The notes beneath the pieces are model-generated. The model did no database searches. It saw only the letters and a list, made by a program, of their open reading frames with translations, and had not been told where the DNA came from. A program made the position numbers and the translations under genes. Shown piece after piece: positions 1 to 6,211 of a stretch of 11,526 nucleotides of DNA; the first letter of the stretch is position 1, and every line of letters begins with the position of its first letter. This stretch comes from an uncultured Verrucomicrobiae bacterium (GTDB lineage Bacteria > Verrucomicrobiota > Verrucomicrobiia > Palsa-1439), in the NCBI GenBank assembly GCA_937927265.1, contig CALBCO010000237.1:1-11526 (forward strand), in the 5' to 3' direction.

Positions 1-119
1 CACACCGGCGAGCGGGTCGTTCTTTCCTATCGGCGTGACGCCGGTGGCGGTGACGACCAACGGCGTGTTGGCGTGCACATTCACGGTGACCGTGGAAGAC
101 GGCACCGCGCCGACGATTC
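1..119 (+). repeat. Direct repeat copy 1 (119 bp identical to 478-596)
   Basis: Bases 1-119 are identical to 478-596 (offset 477 bp, or 159 codons). The first mismatch is at 120 versus 597 (A against G), which makes Gln versus Arg. Matching resumes for 12 bases and then the copies diverge (AATATTGTGA versus AACATCACGA). The left limit cannot be seen because it reaches the window edge. The repeat covers the last part of one HYR domain and the start of the next, so the duplicated unit is a pair of HYR domains. Confidence 0.95.
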
Positions 120-1114
120 AGTGTGCCGGCAATATTGTGACGAATGCGCCGTTGGGAGCCAACGGAGTGGGGGTGAACTTTGCCGCACCCGTGGTCAATG
201 ACAACTGCCCCGGCGCGACAGCGGAGTGCGTGCCGTCATCGGGATCGTTCTTTCCGATTGGCACCAACACGGTGGTGTGCACGGCGACGGATGCGGCCGG
301 TAATACGAACACCTGCAGTTTCGTGGTGATTGTGAACGAGACATTGCCGCCGCAACCGTGCGTGGTGACGTGTCCGTCGAACATCGTGGTGCGGACCGAC
401 GCGAGCGCGACGCAGTGCGGGATGGTGGTGAATTATCCGGCCCCGGTCAGCAGCGGCGATTGCGGCCAGGTGGCGAGCACACCGGCGAGCGGGTCGTTCT
501 TTCCTATCGGCGTGACGCCGGTGGCGGTGACGACCAACGGCGTGTTGGCGTGCACATTCACGGTGACCGTGGAAGACGGCACCGCGCCGACGATTCGGTG
601 TGCCGGCAACATCACGACCAATGCGCCGCAAGGCGCGGCCGGTGTGGTGGTGAACTTTGCCACCCCGGTCGTAGATGACAACTGCCCGGGAGCGACAGCG
701 CAATGCAATCCAGCCTCAGGTTCATTCTTCCCGGTGGGTGTCACCATAGTGACTTGCACGGCGACGGATGCCGCCGGGAACCAGCGGCAATGCACCTTTA
801 CCGTGACGGTGCGTGAGACCGGCGGGTTGGACAGCATTGCCGGATTGCGCGCGGCGGTGGCGGAGTTGCCGTTGCCGTCGAACAAGAAGCGGTCGTTGCT
901 GGGATTGCTCGACACCGCCCAAAAGTTGGCGGATCGCGGTCGAAATCGGGCCGTGGTGGGGCTGCTGCGGGCGTTTCAAGTGCAAGTGCTGATGCTGAGT
1001 CGGCGGGGACAGTTGGATGCCGCCACGGCTCAGGAACTGATCGATGCCGCCGCAGCGTTGGCGCAGCAGTACAGCGGGTTGTCAGGGTTTGGCCTGACAT
1101 TGGGCAGCCGGTAA
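2..1114 (+). CDS. HYR-repeat surface/secreted protein with C-terminal FIMAH-like helical domain (5' truncated)
   Basis: The reading frame is open from base 2, so the gene begins before the window; 370 residues are visible. The first codons (T-P-A-S-G-S-F-F-P-I-G) match an internal repeat exactly, which shows that coding continues leftward and that a GTG at 35 is not the real start. Visible modules are the end of one HYR domain (2-91), then three HYR domains at about 92-337, 338-568 and 569-814. Each has the typical pattern of a P-x-x-x-C-x-x-N-I start, a G-S-F-F-P-I/V-G turn and a final C-x-F-x-V-x-V strand, with paired cysteines. From about 827 to 1081 the protein changes to a Leu/Ala-rich helical domain (LPLPSNKKRSL, L-x-x-A-x-x-L-x-x-G, A-x-x-L-x-x-F) that resembles the FIMAH domain found at the end of extracellular proteins. 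HYR domains are immunoglobulin-like folds of surface or adhesion proteins. The substrate and anchoring are unknown. No signal peptide can be seen because the N-terminus is missing. Confidence 0.85.
   Translation, partial: TPASGSFFPIGVTPVAVTTNGVLACTFTVTVEDGTAPTIQCAGNIVTNAPLGANGVGVNFAAPVVNDNCPGATAECVPSSGSFFPIGTNTVVCTATDAAGNTNTCSFVVIVNETLPPQPCVVTCPSNIVVRTDASATQCGMVVNYPAPVSSGDCGQVASTPASGSFFPIGVTPVAVTTNGVLACTFTVTVEDGTAPTIRCAGNITTNAPQGAAGVVVNFATPVVDDNCPGATAQCNPASGSFFPVGVTIVTCTATDAAGNQRQCTFTVTVRETGGLDSIAGLRAAVAELPLPSNKKRSLLGLLDTAQKLADRGRNRAVVGLLRAFQVQVLMLSRRGQLDAATAQELIDAAAALAQQYSGLSGFGLTLGSR
478..596 (+). repeat. Direct repeat copy 2 (119 bp identical to 1-119)
   Basis: This is the partner of the copy at 1-119, inside the same HYR-protein gene. 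The sequence downstream of both copies remains alignable at protein level with the same 159-residue period (for example the CTATDAAGN motif occurs in both), but with many silent and amino-acid changes. The identical block therefore stands out against an older, diverged repeat background. Confidence 0.95.
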
Positions 1115-1127
1115 AAAGCGCGCGCTC

Positions 1128-1167
1128 GTGACGGTTTGGTGACAGCGAGTGACAGCGCGGTGACAGC
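1128..1167 (-). promoter_or_regulatory. Four helically phased CTGTCAC-type direct repeats (Pho-box-like array)
   Basis: On the + strand, GTGACGG at 1128 and GTGACAG at 1139, 1149 and 1160 are spaced 11, 10 and 11 bp apart. On the minus strand this reads CTGTCAC-CGCG-CTGTCAC-TCG-CTGTCAC-CAAA-CCGTCAC. The E. coli PhoB box is made of 7-bp CTGTCAT-like direct repeats separated by 4 bp, so unit and spacing are close. The spacers here are GC-richer than the classic AT-rich ones. The orientation is odd: read as a Pho box it points left, into the 3' end of the HYR gene, while the nearest downstream gene (start 1367) lies to the right. The repeats are seen directly; the regulator is inferred. Confidence 0.5.
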
Positions 1168-1203
1168 CCGATGAAATCAAACGCAAGTGATTGATGGCCA
1201 GCA

Positions 1204-1248
1204 GCCAACCGGGACGAGGGAAAAGTCGGAATCCCGCACCCGGTTGGC
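1204..1248. repeat. Inverted repeat with 10-bp perfect arms between the HYR gene and the secreted-protein operon
   Basis: GCCAACCGGG at 1204-1213 is the exact reverse complement of CCCGGTTGGC at 1239-1248, with a 25-nt loop. No T-run follows, so it is not a clear intrinsic terminator, although it lies between two transcription units. It could be a Rho-type or structural 3'-end element of the HYR transcript, or an operator. A smaller near-palindrome (GCCAGA-T-TCTGGC, 1270-1282) follows. Between and after them AAGTCGG recurs (1223, 1284), with the variant AAGTCCGG at 1262. Confidence 0.45.
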
Positions 1249-1269
1249 GGGCCAGCGGGAGAAGTCCGG

Positions 1270-1282
1270 GCCAGATTCTGGC
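1270..1282. repeat. Small near-perfect palindrome, possible operator
   Basis: GCCAGATTCTGGC has two 6-base arms (GCCAGA/TCTGGC) around a central T. It lies 85 bp before the start codon at 1367, a position where a repressor or activator site for the downstream operon could sit. No regulator is identified, and a 6-base arm can arise by chance. Confidence 0.25.
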
Positions 1283-1353
1283 AAAGTCGGGCCGCATTAG
1301 AAAAAGATCTGCGGTGATGGACGCGAGATCTAAACACAACAACAACCAACCAC

Positions 1354-1360
1354 AGGAGGA
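1354..1360 (+). promoter_or_regulatory. Strong ribosome binding site with A/C-rich leader
   Basis: AGGAGGA ends 6 nt before the ATG at 1367, a near-ideal Shine-Dalgarno sequence that fixes the start. It is preceded by a G-poor leader (AGATCTAAACACAACAACAACC, split here by its AGATCT at 1326-1331) likely to be unstructured. Together these suggest high translation of the exported protein. A similar AGATCTAAA-ACAACAA leader precedes the next gene. Confidence 0.75.
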
Positions 1361-1366
1361 AAAACG

Positions 1367-2464
1367 ATGAAGGAACGTAAAACCAGTAGCCTGCTCGTGG
1401 CGGTGGCCATGACCATCGCCGCGTCAGCGCAGGCCGGCCAACAGTCTGAACCGGCCGGATATTATCATGTCACAGTGCCGCCCAACTCGGACGGCATTAT
1501 CGCAGTGCCGCTGGACGACCAAGTCAGTTATCAAGGCGTTGTCCAGTCAGTGGCCGGCAACGTGATTACGGTCAGCGGTAGTCCGTTTGTCGCGGGTCAA
1601 TACACCAACGGTCTGTCGTACGTGCGGTTTGTCAGTGGCGCCAATGTTGGATTGTGGGCGACCATTACCAACAACACGGCAAACACGCTGACGGTGCAGA
1701 CGACCGACCCGGCAGTCGTGAGTAACATTGCCGCGGGTCACCGTTTCGTCATCCAGGCGCATGCGACATTGGCGAGCGTGTTTCCGCCAGCCGACGCGGG
1801 CAAGTCGTTCATTGCTTCGCTCGGTACGTCGGGCGCGCAGCGGCGGACGGAAGTGGTCGTGCTGGATCATGACGGCCAGAAGATCAACCGGTCGGCCGCC
1901 AGCGGCGGCGTATATTATTACTTCAACGGCTGGCGGCAGGCGATCACGGGCAATCCTTTAGCTGGCAACACCGTGTTGCCACCGCAACGGCCGTTTATCT
2001 TGCGCAACCGCAACAACCCAACGACGTCGCTGACGTTCCAGAAGGTGCTGACGCCGTATCCGTGGGTGCTGGGCGCGCCGGCAGTGGCTGGCACGGTCAA
2101 AAACGACAACCTGCTGGCGACTGGTCAACTCGGCAAGCTCACGCTGGACGAGTTGGATCTGGTCGGCACCGGGGCCTTTACCCCGAGCGCCGGTACGTCT
2201 GGGGCGCAACGCAAGGATGAATTGCTGGTGTTCGACAATGCCGCGAGTGGGATCAACAAGGGCGCGGCGGCGATCTACTACTGCACCAAGGAGACCACCG
2301 GCTCGCCGAACCATAGCAACGCCATTCAGTGGCGGCAGGCCACGACCGGCAATCCCATCGTCACGCACACGCCGTTGATTGACGCGGCGACCGGGTTTGT
2401 CATTCGGCGCGCGGCACAGGCCAGCACGCAAACGAACAACTGGGTGAACGCGCCCGGGAACTAA
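1367..2464 (+). CDS. Secreted two-repeat protein of the TIGR02597 type, function unknown
   Basis: This 365-residue protein has a Sec signal peptide (MKERKTSS, a hydrophobic stretch to residue 20, likely cut after AQA at 23). The mature start has the motif GYYHVTVPPNSD-x-I-x-AVPL, followed by a beta-rich domain (about 50-140) with alternating V/T/G strands. The rest is an internal duplication: GTSGAQRRTEVVVLD...WRQAITGNP...PFILRNR (about 153-213) and GTSGAQRKDELLVFD...WRQATTGNP...GFVIRRA (about 276-349). This organisation fits the uncharacterised family TIGR02597, known chiefly from Verrucomicrobia, whose role is not established. There is no membrane anchor or PEP-CTERM tail. It is the first of three exported-protein genes with gaps of 43 and 30 nt, probably one operon, and has the best RBS of the three. 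Family assignment rests on motif recall; the duplication and signal peptide are visible. Confidence 0.75.
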   Translation: MKERKTSSLLVAVAMTIAASAQAGQQSEPAGYYHVTVPPNSDGIIAVPLDDQVSYQGVVQSVAGNVITVSGSPFVAGQYTNGLSYVRFVSGANVGLWATITNNTANTLTVQTTDPAVVSNIAAGHRFVIQAHATLASVFPPADAGKSFIASLGTSGAQRRTEVVVLDHDGQKINRSAASGGVYYYFNGWRQAITGNPLAGNTVLPPQRPFILRNRNNPTTSLTFQKVLTPYPWVLGAPAVAGTVKNDNLLATGQLGKLTLDELDLVGTGAFTPSAGTSGAQRKDELLVFDNAASGINKGAAAIYYCTKETTGSPNHSNAIQWRQATTGNPIVTHTPLIDAATGFVIRRAAQASTQTNNWVNAPGN

Positions 2465-2507
2465 CCCACGAAGATCTAAAACAACAAAACGAAAGGAAAA
2501 CACGAAC

Positions 2508-3125
2508 ATGAAACCAATGAACTGCAAAACCAAATTAGGATTGATCCTGCTGGTCCTCGGCCTCGCCGCGGCGCCCCAGGCGCCGGCCTCGGTCACCCTG
2601 CAGGTGGGCATGGCCAACATCTATGAGGCGGATGGGCTGACCCTCGCGAATGGGATCGCAACGTACATTGTGGATCGGGACGGGGATGGCATTGGCGATC
2701 TAACCATGGCCACGACGTTCCTGCCGGACCCTGATGATTTGATCATCGGGAAAGAACTGATTATTGACGGCGAGGTCGGAACGACGTTGGCCCCGTTCGA
2801 GCTGACCGGGACGTTGAACGCGGGCGACAAGATCTGGATGGTCTGGTATCCGGGGTTGACGCTGGCGGCGACCGCGCCAGGCGAGAATCAGCCCTATGGC
2901 GTGTTCCGCACGGATGATACCCCGATGTACAGCGACATTCCGTTTGTGGTGCCGTTGGATGGCACGTGGAATCTCTTTGCGTACACGATCAATGCCCTTG
3001 GCGAACTGAACGAGAACACGTTTGTCGCGAACCTGATGACTGTGCCCGAACCGTCGAGCGCGATGTTGGTCGTGCTCGGCCTGTTAGGGTTCCGCGGGAT
3101 CGCCCGGCGGCGCCGCGTGGCCTAA
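2508..3125 (+). CDS. PEP-CTERM sorting-domain protein
   Basis: This 205-residue exported protein has an N-terminal signal (MKPMNCKTKLG then a Leu-rich core, cut near residue 28 after APAS) and a canonical C-terminal PEP-CTERM signal: VPEPSS at about 179-184, a hydrophobic helix (AMLVVLGLLGF) and a basic end (ARRRRVA). PEP-CTERM proteins are handed to an exosortase, which removes the tail, and many end up in the extracellular or biofilm matrix; no exosortase gene lies in this window. The middle is acidic, with DRDGDGIGD at 56-64 resembling a calcium-binding thrombospondin type 3 loop. The remainder has no family I recognise. The start is supported by AAAGGAAA about 10 nt upstream. Its place between two secreted-protein genes suggests joint expression. 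Sorting class is sure; function is unknown. Confidence 0.85.
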   Translation: MKPMNCKTKLGLILLVLGLAAAPQAPASVTLQVGMANIYEADGLTLANGIATYIVDRDGDGIGDLTMATTFLPDPDDLIIGKELIIDGEVGTTLAPFELTGTLNAGDKIWMVWYPGLTLAATAPGENQPYGVFRTDDTPMYSDIPFVVPLDGTWNLFAYTINALGELNENTFVANLMTVPEPSSAMLVVLGLLGFRGIARRRRVA

Positions 3126-3155
3126 CCCCCCGCCAATCACAAGGAGAACTCACTC

Positions 3156-4964
3156 ATGAACAAATCCTCATTCCTCACCCTCGCGTTGAGCGGGGCGGTG
3201 GCTTGGAGCGGCTGGAGCCGCGCCGACGCGGCCACGATCAATGTGACAAGCCCCATCGAACAAAGCACGGTCTGGACAGCCGACAATCAATACGTGTTGG
3301 GCGACATTATCTTCGTCCGCAGTAATGCGACGTTGACGATTGAAGCCGGTACGGTGATTCGCGGCAAGAAGGACGCTGACACGCCAGGCGAAAACAATCC
3401 GGGGACGTTGCTCGTCACGCGTGGCGCGAAGATCAAGGCGCTCGGCACCGAAGACAAGCCGATCATCTTCACCGACATGAACGATGACAACTATCCCGGT
3501 GGTCCGAAGAGCAACCCCGGTTACAACAGCTACACCAACCTCGTGGCGCAATGGGGCGGGTTAGCGATGTGCGGGCGCACTTACGTGGCTAAAGGCACCG
3601 GGAGTGGTCCAAGTGCCACAGCGTTTGTGCAGTTGGAAGGCTTGACTGCGCTCGGCGCTAACGGGCTGTACGGTGGCGGCGATGATGATGACGACAGTGG
3701 CATCCTGAAGTATGTGTCCGTCCGCTATGCCGGTTTCGGCTTGGCGGCGAACAACGAGTTGAACGGGGTCAGTATGGGCGGTGTGGGCCGGGAAACCGTG
3801 CTCGATCACGTCGAGGTTTTCAATAATCTCGATGATGGCTTCGAGTTCTTCGGCGGCACTGTCAATGGCAAGTACTTGGTCGTGTGGAACAGTGGCGACG
3901 ATAGCTTTGACTTTGATGAAGGCTATCGTGGTAAGTTGCAGTTTCTGTTCGCGGTCCAGGGCGATTGCGGCGGTTCGAAGGTCGGCAGCGGCATCAGCGA
4001 CCGCGGGTTGGAAATTGACGGTGGCAACAGCCCCGACAATAGCCAACCGTTCGCCATGTGGCGGGTCTATAACATGACCGTCGTGGGCAAGGGCAACAAC
4101 CAGGGCTATGACAAGTACGAGGGGAACGTCGCATTGTACATACGCGATAATGGGTCGCCTCAAGTCTATAACAGTGTGTTTATGGACTTTGGCGGGTTTG
4201 CCATTCATGCGGAAAATGAGGGATCACCCACGGTCGGCGACACCAGCAAGACCAACGTGGTCCAGCGGTTCGCCACCCCGGCCAGCAGTTGGCCGTACGA
4301 TGGCGGTGTGCTCTATCGGGCGCAGGACACGAACAGCTACCAAGCCGCGCTGGTGGGGAACGTGTTCTATAGCTTTGGCAAGGGCATGCAAGCGATTACC
4401 GTGGCGGACAAACAGGCGAATGCGGCAAGCGATTCGAGCACCTGCCCGGATACCGTGAACACGACCAACCTGTTCACCATGGCCTCGGTCACGCTCAACA
4501 TCACGAACCCGGCGGCGTCGCCGATTGTGAGTTGGACCCGCAATGCGCCAGCTGGCAATCGGCCAGGCAACGTCACCTCGATCCTGCCGTTGGCGGCCAA
4601 CGACGCCACCAACAGCCCGGTCGCAGCACCGGCAGACGGGTTCTTCACTCCGGTCAGTTACCGTGGAGCGTTTAGCACCACCAACAACTGGCTGGCGAAT
4701 TGGTCCACGGTCTGGGCGAATAACCTGACGCCGAACACGCACGTCAATCCAACTGCGCCGGCCATCAGTGTGGCAATCGTCTCCAATCAGGCGCAGATCA
4801 CCGCTCACAGCACGGCCAGCGGCATCGAGTACTGCCTCGAGTCGTCCTACGACCTGAAACACTGGCACCCGATCACGCTGTTTACGGGTACCGGAAGCGA
4901 TGTCGTGCTGACTGACACCAGCCCGCTGGTCAATACGGTGCAATACCGAGTCGTGGTCCCGTAA
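3156..4964 (+). CDS. Secreted right-handed parallel beta-helix protein with C-terminal beta-sandwich domain
   Basis: This 602-residue protein has a signal peptide (MNKSSFLTLALSGAVAW..., cut after ADA at about 25). Residues about 28-430 carry beta-helix turns: YVLGDIIFVRSNATLTIEAGTVIRG (47-70, a capping-turn pattern common to this group), G-T-x-L-x-V-T-R-G-A-K-I, then LDHVEVFNNLDDGFEFFGG and VVWNSGDDSFDFDEG-Y-x-G-K-x-Q-F. The last two motifs are very typical of secreted proteins in Bacteroidetes and Verrucomicrobia, often carried as hypothetical or mislabelled proteins. Acidic clusters (GGDDDDDSG at 174-182, SGDDSFDFDEG at 246-256) may bind metal. Residues about 534-602 form a separate beta domain (ISVAIVSNQAQIT...YCLESSYDLKHW) of the kind that ends many Verrucomicrobia exported proteins. 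No catalytic site is recognisable, so polysaccharide lyase activity is possible but unsupported. The RBS AAGGAG at 3141-3146 fixes the start. Last gene of the likely operon. Confidence 0.75.
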   Translation: MNKSSFLTLALSGAVAWSGWSRADAATINVTSPIEQSTVWTADNQYVLGDIIFVRSNATLTIEAGTVIRGKKDADTPGENNPGTLLVTRGAKIKALGTEDKPIIFTDMNDDNYPGGPKSNPGYNSYTNLVAQWGGLAMCGRTYVAKGTGSGPSATAFVQLEGLTALGANGLYGGGDDDDDSGILKYVSVRYAGFGLAANNELNGVSMGGVGRETVLDHVEVFNNLDDGFEFFGGTVNGKYLVVWNSGDDSFDFDEGYRGKLQFLFAVQGDCGGSKVGSGISDRGLEIDGGNSPDNSQPFAMWRVYNMTVVGKGNNQGYDKYEGNVALYIRDNGSPQVYNSVFMDFGGFAIHAENEGSPTVGDTSKTNVVQRFATPASSWPYDGGVLYRAQDTNSYQAALVGNVFYSFGKGMQAITVADKQANAASDSSTCPDTVNTTNLFTMASVTLNITNPAASPIVSWTRNAPAGNRPGNVTSILPLAANDATNSPVAAPADGFFTPVSYRGAFSTTNNWLANWSTVWANNLTPNTHVNPTAPAISVAIVSNQAQITAHSTASGIEYCLESSYDLKHWHPITLFTGTGSDVVLTDTSPLVNTVQYRVVVP

Positions 4965-4979
4965 CCAACATGTCACACG

Positions 4980-5009
4980 GCTGATGTCAGGGTGTAACGG
5001 GACATCGGC
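4980..5009 (+). other. 9-bp stem hairpin in the 3' region after the beta-helix gene
   Basis: GCTGATGTC at 4980-4988 pairs with GACATCGGC at 5001-5009 (one G-T wobble, 12-nt loop). It starts 15 nt after the stop codon at 4964 and lies directly before a stronger hairpin at 5019-5050. It may protect the 3' end of the message or form a double-hairpin terminator with its neighbour. Confidence 0.4.
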
Positions 5010-5018
5010 ACTCTCCGT

Positions 5019-5050
5019 GGGAGGCGGACGCCTGCAGGGGTCCGCCTCCC
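5019..5050 (+). terminator. Strong GC-rich hairpin without T-run, probable transcript end
   Basis: GGGAGGCGGAC (5019-5029) is a perfect 11-bp inverted repeat with GTCCGCCTCCC (5040-5050), around a 10-nt loop containing the CCTGCAGG palindrome. The following bases (GCAGCGTTGGGCG) hold no T-run, so it is not a standard Rho-independent terminator. Its place between the three-gene exported set and the helical-repeat/receptor pair fits a transcript boundary, or a 3'-end stabilising structure with partial readthrough. Confidence 0.5.
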
Positions 5051-5077
5051 GCAGCGTTGGGCGCGGGAAACAAGTGA

Positions 5078-6211
5078 ATGATCATGGAAAACCTTCGTAC
5101 CTTTTTTTTTATCATCGTCATCCTGTGGGCAGGGCCGGTCGGAGCGGTGACACAATCGCGCACACCCTTGGCTTGGGCCTTCGACTTTGCCAGCGCACTC
5201 CACATGGACCTCGTGGATCAAAGCAAAGCGCAGGAAAAAATCATCGCGGATGCTGTCGCGTTAGGCCAACTGGAATTGGCGAGCGACTGGGTGTCCCAAA
5301 TCCGTACCTGGCGACAGGGGACAGCGTGGATTACCCTTGCGCAAGGTTGGTTGGCGCGGGGCCGCGTGGCGGAGGCCGTTGCTGCGTTGCGAAGGGCGGA
5401 GCAATTCCGCACGGCTTATCGGCAGGATTGGCAAGGCGCGCGCGTGGCGGCCCACCTGGAACGGACATTTCTTCGGTATGGATCGTTGCTGGCCGGCCAG
5501 GAGACAGCGATTACCACCCTGCCGGTCGTGGCGGCAGCGGACACGAACCGACTGGAGCAAGTGCTTGCGCAAATGCAGGCAGCTGAGGTCGGAGCGGATT
5601 TTGACACGCGCTGTGCGCTCGTTGATCGGTATTTTGACTTGGCGGCCAATCCGCTTTGGGCGGGCGCGCCTGCACGTCGGAGCGAGGCGTTGGCCGGTGT
5701 GCGGCGCGTGACGGCGCTTTTGCCAGTGCTCAAACAAGCGGAGATTGTGCCGGAGCTTGCTGCTCAATACCGAATGAACGGAGAGCGGGAGACGGCCCAG
5801 GACGTTTTGAACAGCTTGGAACAAACATTGGTCATCGCGCGTTTGGAGGACCATCAGCAAGTGGCAACGTTCGCGCGTTTGGCCCGCCAGCACGCAATTT
5901 TGGGCGATCGGGGCGAAGCGGACGGATTGCTGAAGCAGGCACGAGACATACTTGCGAACACCGATCCGTTTGAACGACCGGCAGCGGCGGCGCTGCTCGC
6001 CGAAGCGTATGTGGAATTAGGGGAGACGGCCTCGGCGTGGGAGTTCTATCGGCACGCACTCATGACGGCGTCGGGCTACGTCAACGCGCGGCCGCGCGTG
6101 TTGGCCGTGGTGGACGTTTGCCGCTCCGTGGCCCGACAACGGCTGGAGTTTGGAGAGGCTGATCAGGAACTGCTACGTCAACTTCGGGAGGGATTACGCG
6201 AACCATGGTAA
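5078..6211 (+). CDS. Exported alpha-helical (TPR-like) repeat protein, function unknown
   Basis: This 377-residue protein has an N-terminal hydrophobic signal (LRTFFFIIVILWAGPVGA, likely cut at about residue 23). The mature part is almost all helical, with TPR-like helix pairs: LAQGWLARGRVAEAVAALRRA (about 87-107), LAAQYRMNGERETAQDVLNSL (about 227-247), LARQHAILGDRGEADGLLKQA (about 268-288) and LLAEAYVELGETASAWEFYRHA (about 306-327). These fit the TPR spacing W/L-x-x-L-G/A-x-x-Y/A-x-x-x-G-x-x-x-x-A. It is probably periplasmic and may act as a protein-binding scaffold. The start may be ATG at 5078 (GGGA at 5065-5068) or at 5084; both keep the signal peptide. Its stop overlaps the receptor start by 7 nt (ATGGTAA), so the two are very likely translated in tandem, which suggests a shared job with the TonB-dependent receptor. 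A run of nine T (5102-5110) lies in the signal-peptide codons. Confidence 0.7.
   Translation: MIMENLRTFFFIIVILWAGPVGAVTQSRTPLAWAFDFASALHMDLVDQSKAQEKIIADAVALGQLELASDWVSQIRTWRQGTAWITLAQGWLARGRVAEAVAALRRAEQFRTAYRQDWQGARVAAHLERTFLRYGSLLAGQETAITTLPVVAAADTNRLEQVLAQMQAAEVGADFDTRCALVDRYFDLAANPLWAGAPARRSEALAGVRRVTALLPVLKQAEIVPELAAQYRMNGERETAQDVLNSLEQTLVIARLEDHQQVATFARLARQHAILGDRGEADGLLKQARDILANTDPFERPAAAALLAEAYVELGETASAWEFYRHALMTASGYVNARPRVLAVVDVCRSVARQRLEFGEADQELLRQLREGLREPW

Noticed and set aside
35..1114. GTG at 35 as start of the HYR protein
   Set aside because: Coding continues upstream to base 2 and matches the internal repeat exactly, so the gene is truncated by the window edge.
1128..1167. 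Short repeat array as a CRISPR
   Set aside because: Units are 7-8 bp with 2-4 bp spacers, far below CRISPR size, and there are no cas genes.
1958..2620. Minus-strand open frame of 220 codons across the first two exported-protein genes
   Set aside because: Arg-rich composition typical of a shadow frame; the + strand genes have signal peptides, RBSs and recognisable motifs.
3156..4964. Beta-helix protein as a polysaccharide lyase or pectinase
   Set aside because: The fold is compatible, but no catalytic motif of a known lyase family is recognisable, so no enzyme function is assigned.
4971..4998. Third Pho-box-like array (TGTCAC at 4971, TGTCAG at 4985, TGTAAC at 4993)
   Set aside because: Spacings of 14 and 8 bp do not follow the 11-bp period, and the second unit is part of a hairpin stem.
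5019..5110. Hairpin at 5019-5050 plus the T-run at 5102-5110 as one intrinsic terminator
   Set aside because: The T-run is 52 nt beyond the stem and lies within codons of the next gene; a functional U-tract must follow the stem directly.
4984..5586. Plus-strand open frame overlapping the start of the helical-repeat gene
   Set aside because: Gly/Arg-rich shadow reading with no RBS or domain; it runs through the hairpin at 5019-5050 and is out of frame with the better supported gene at 5078.
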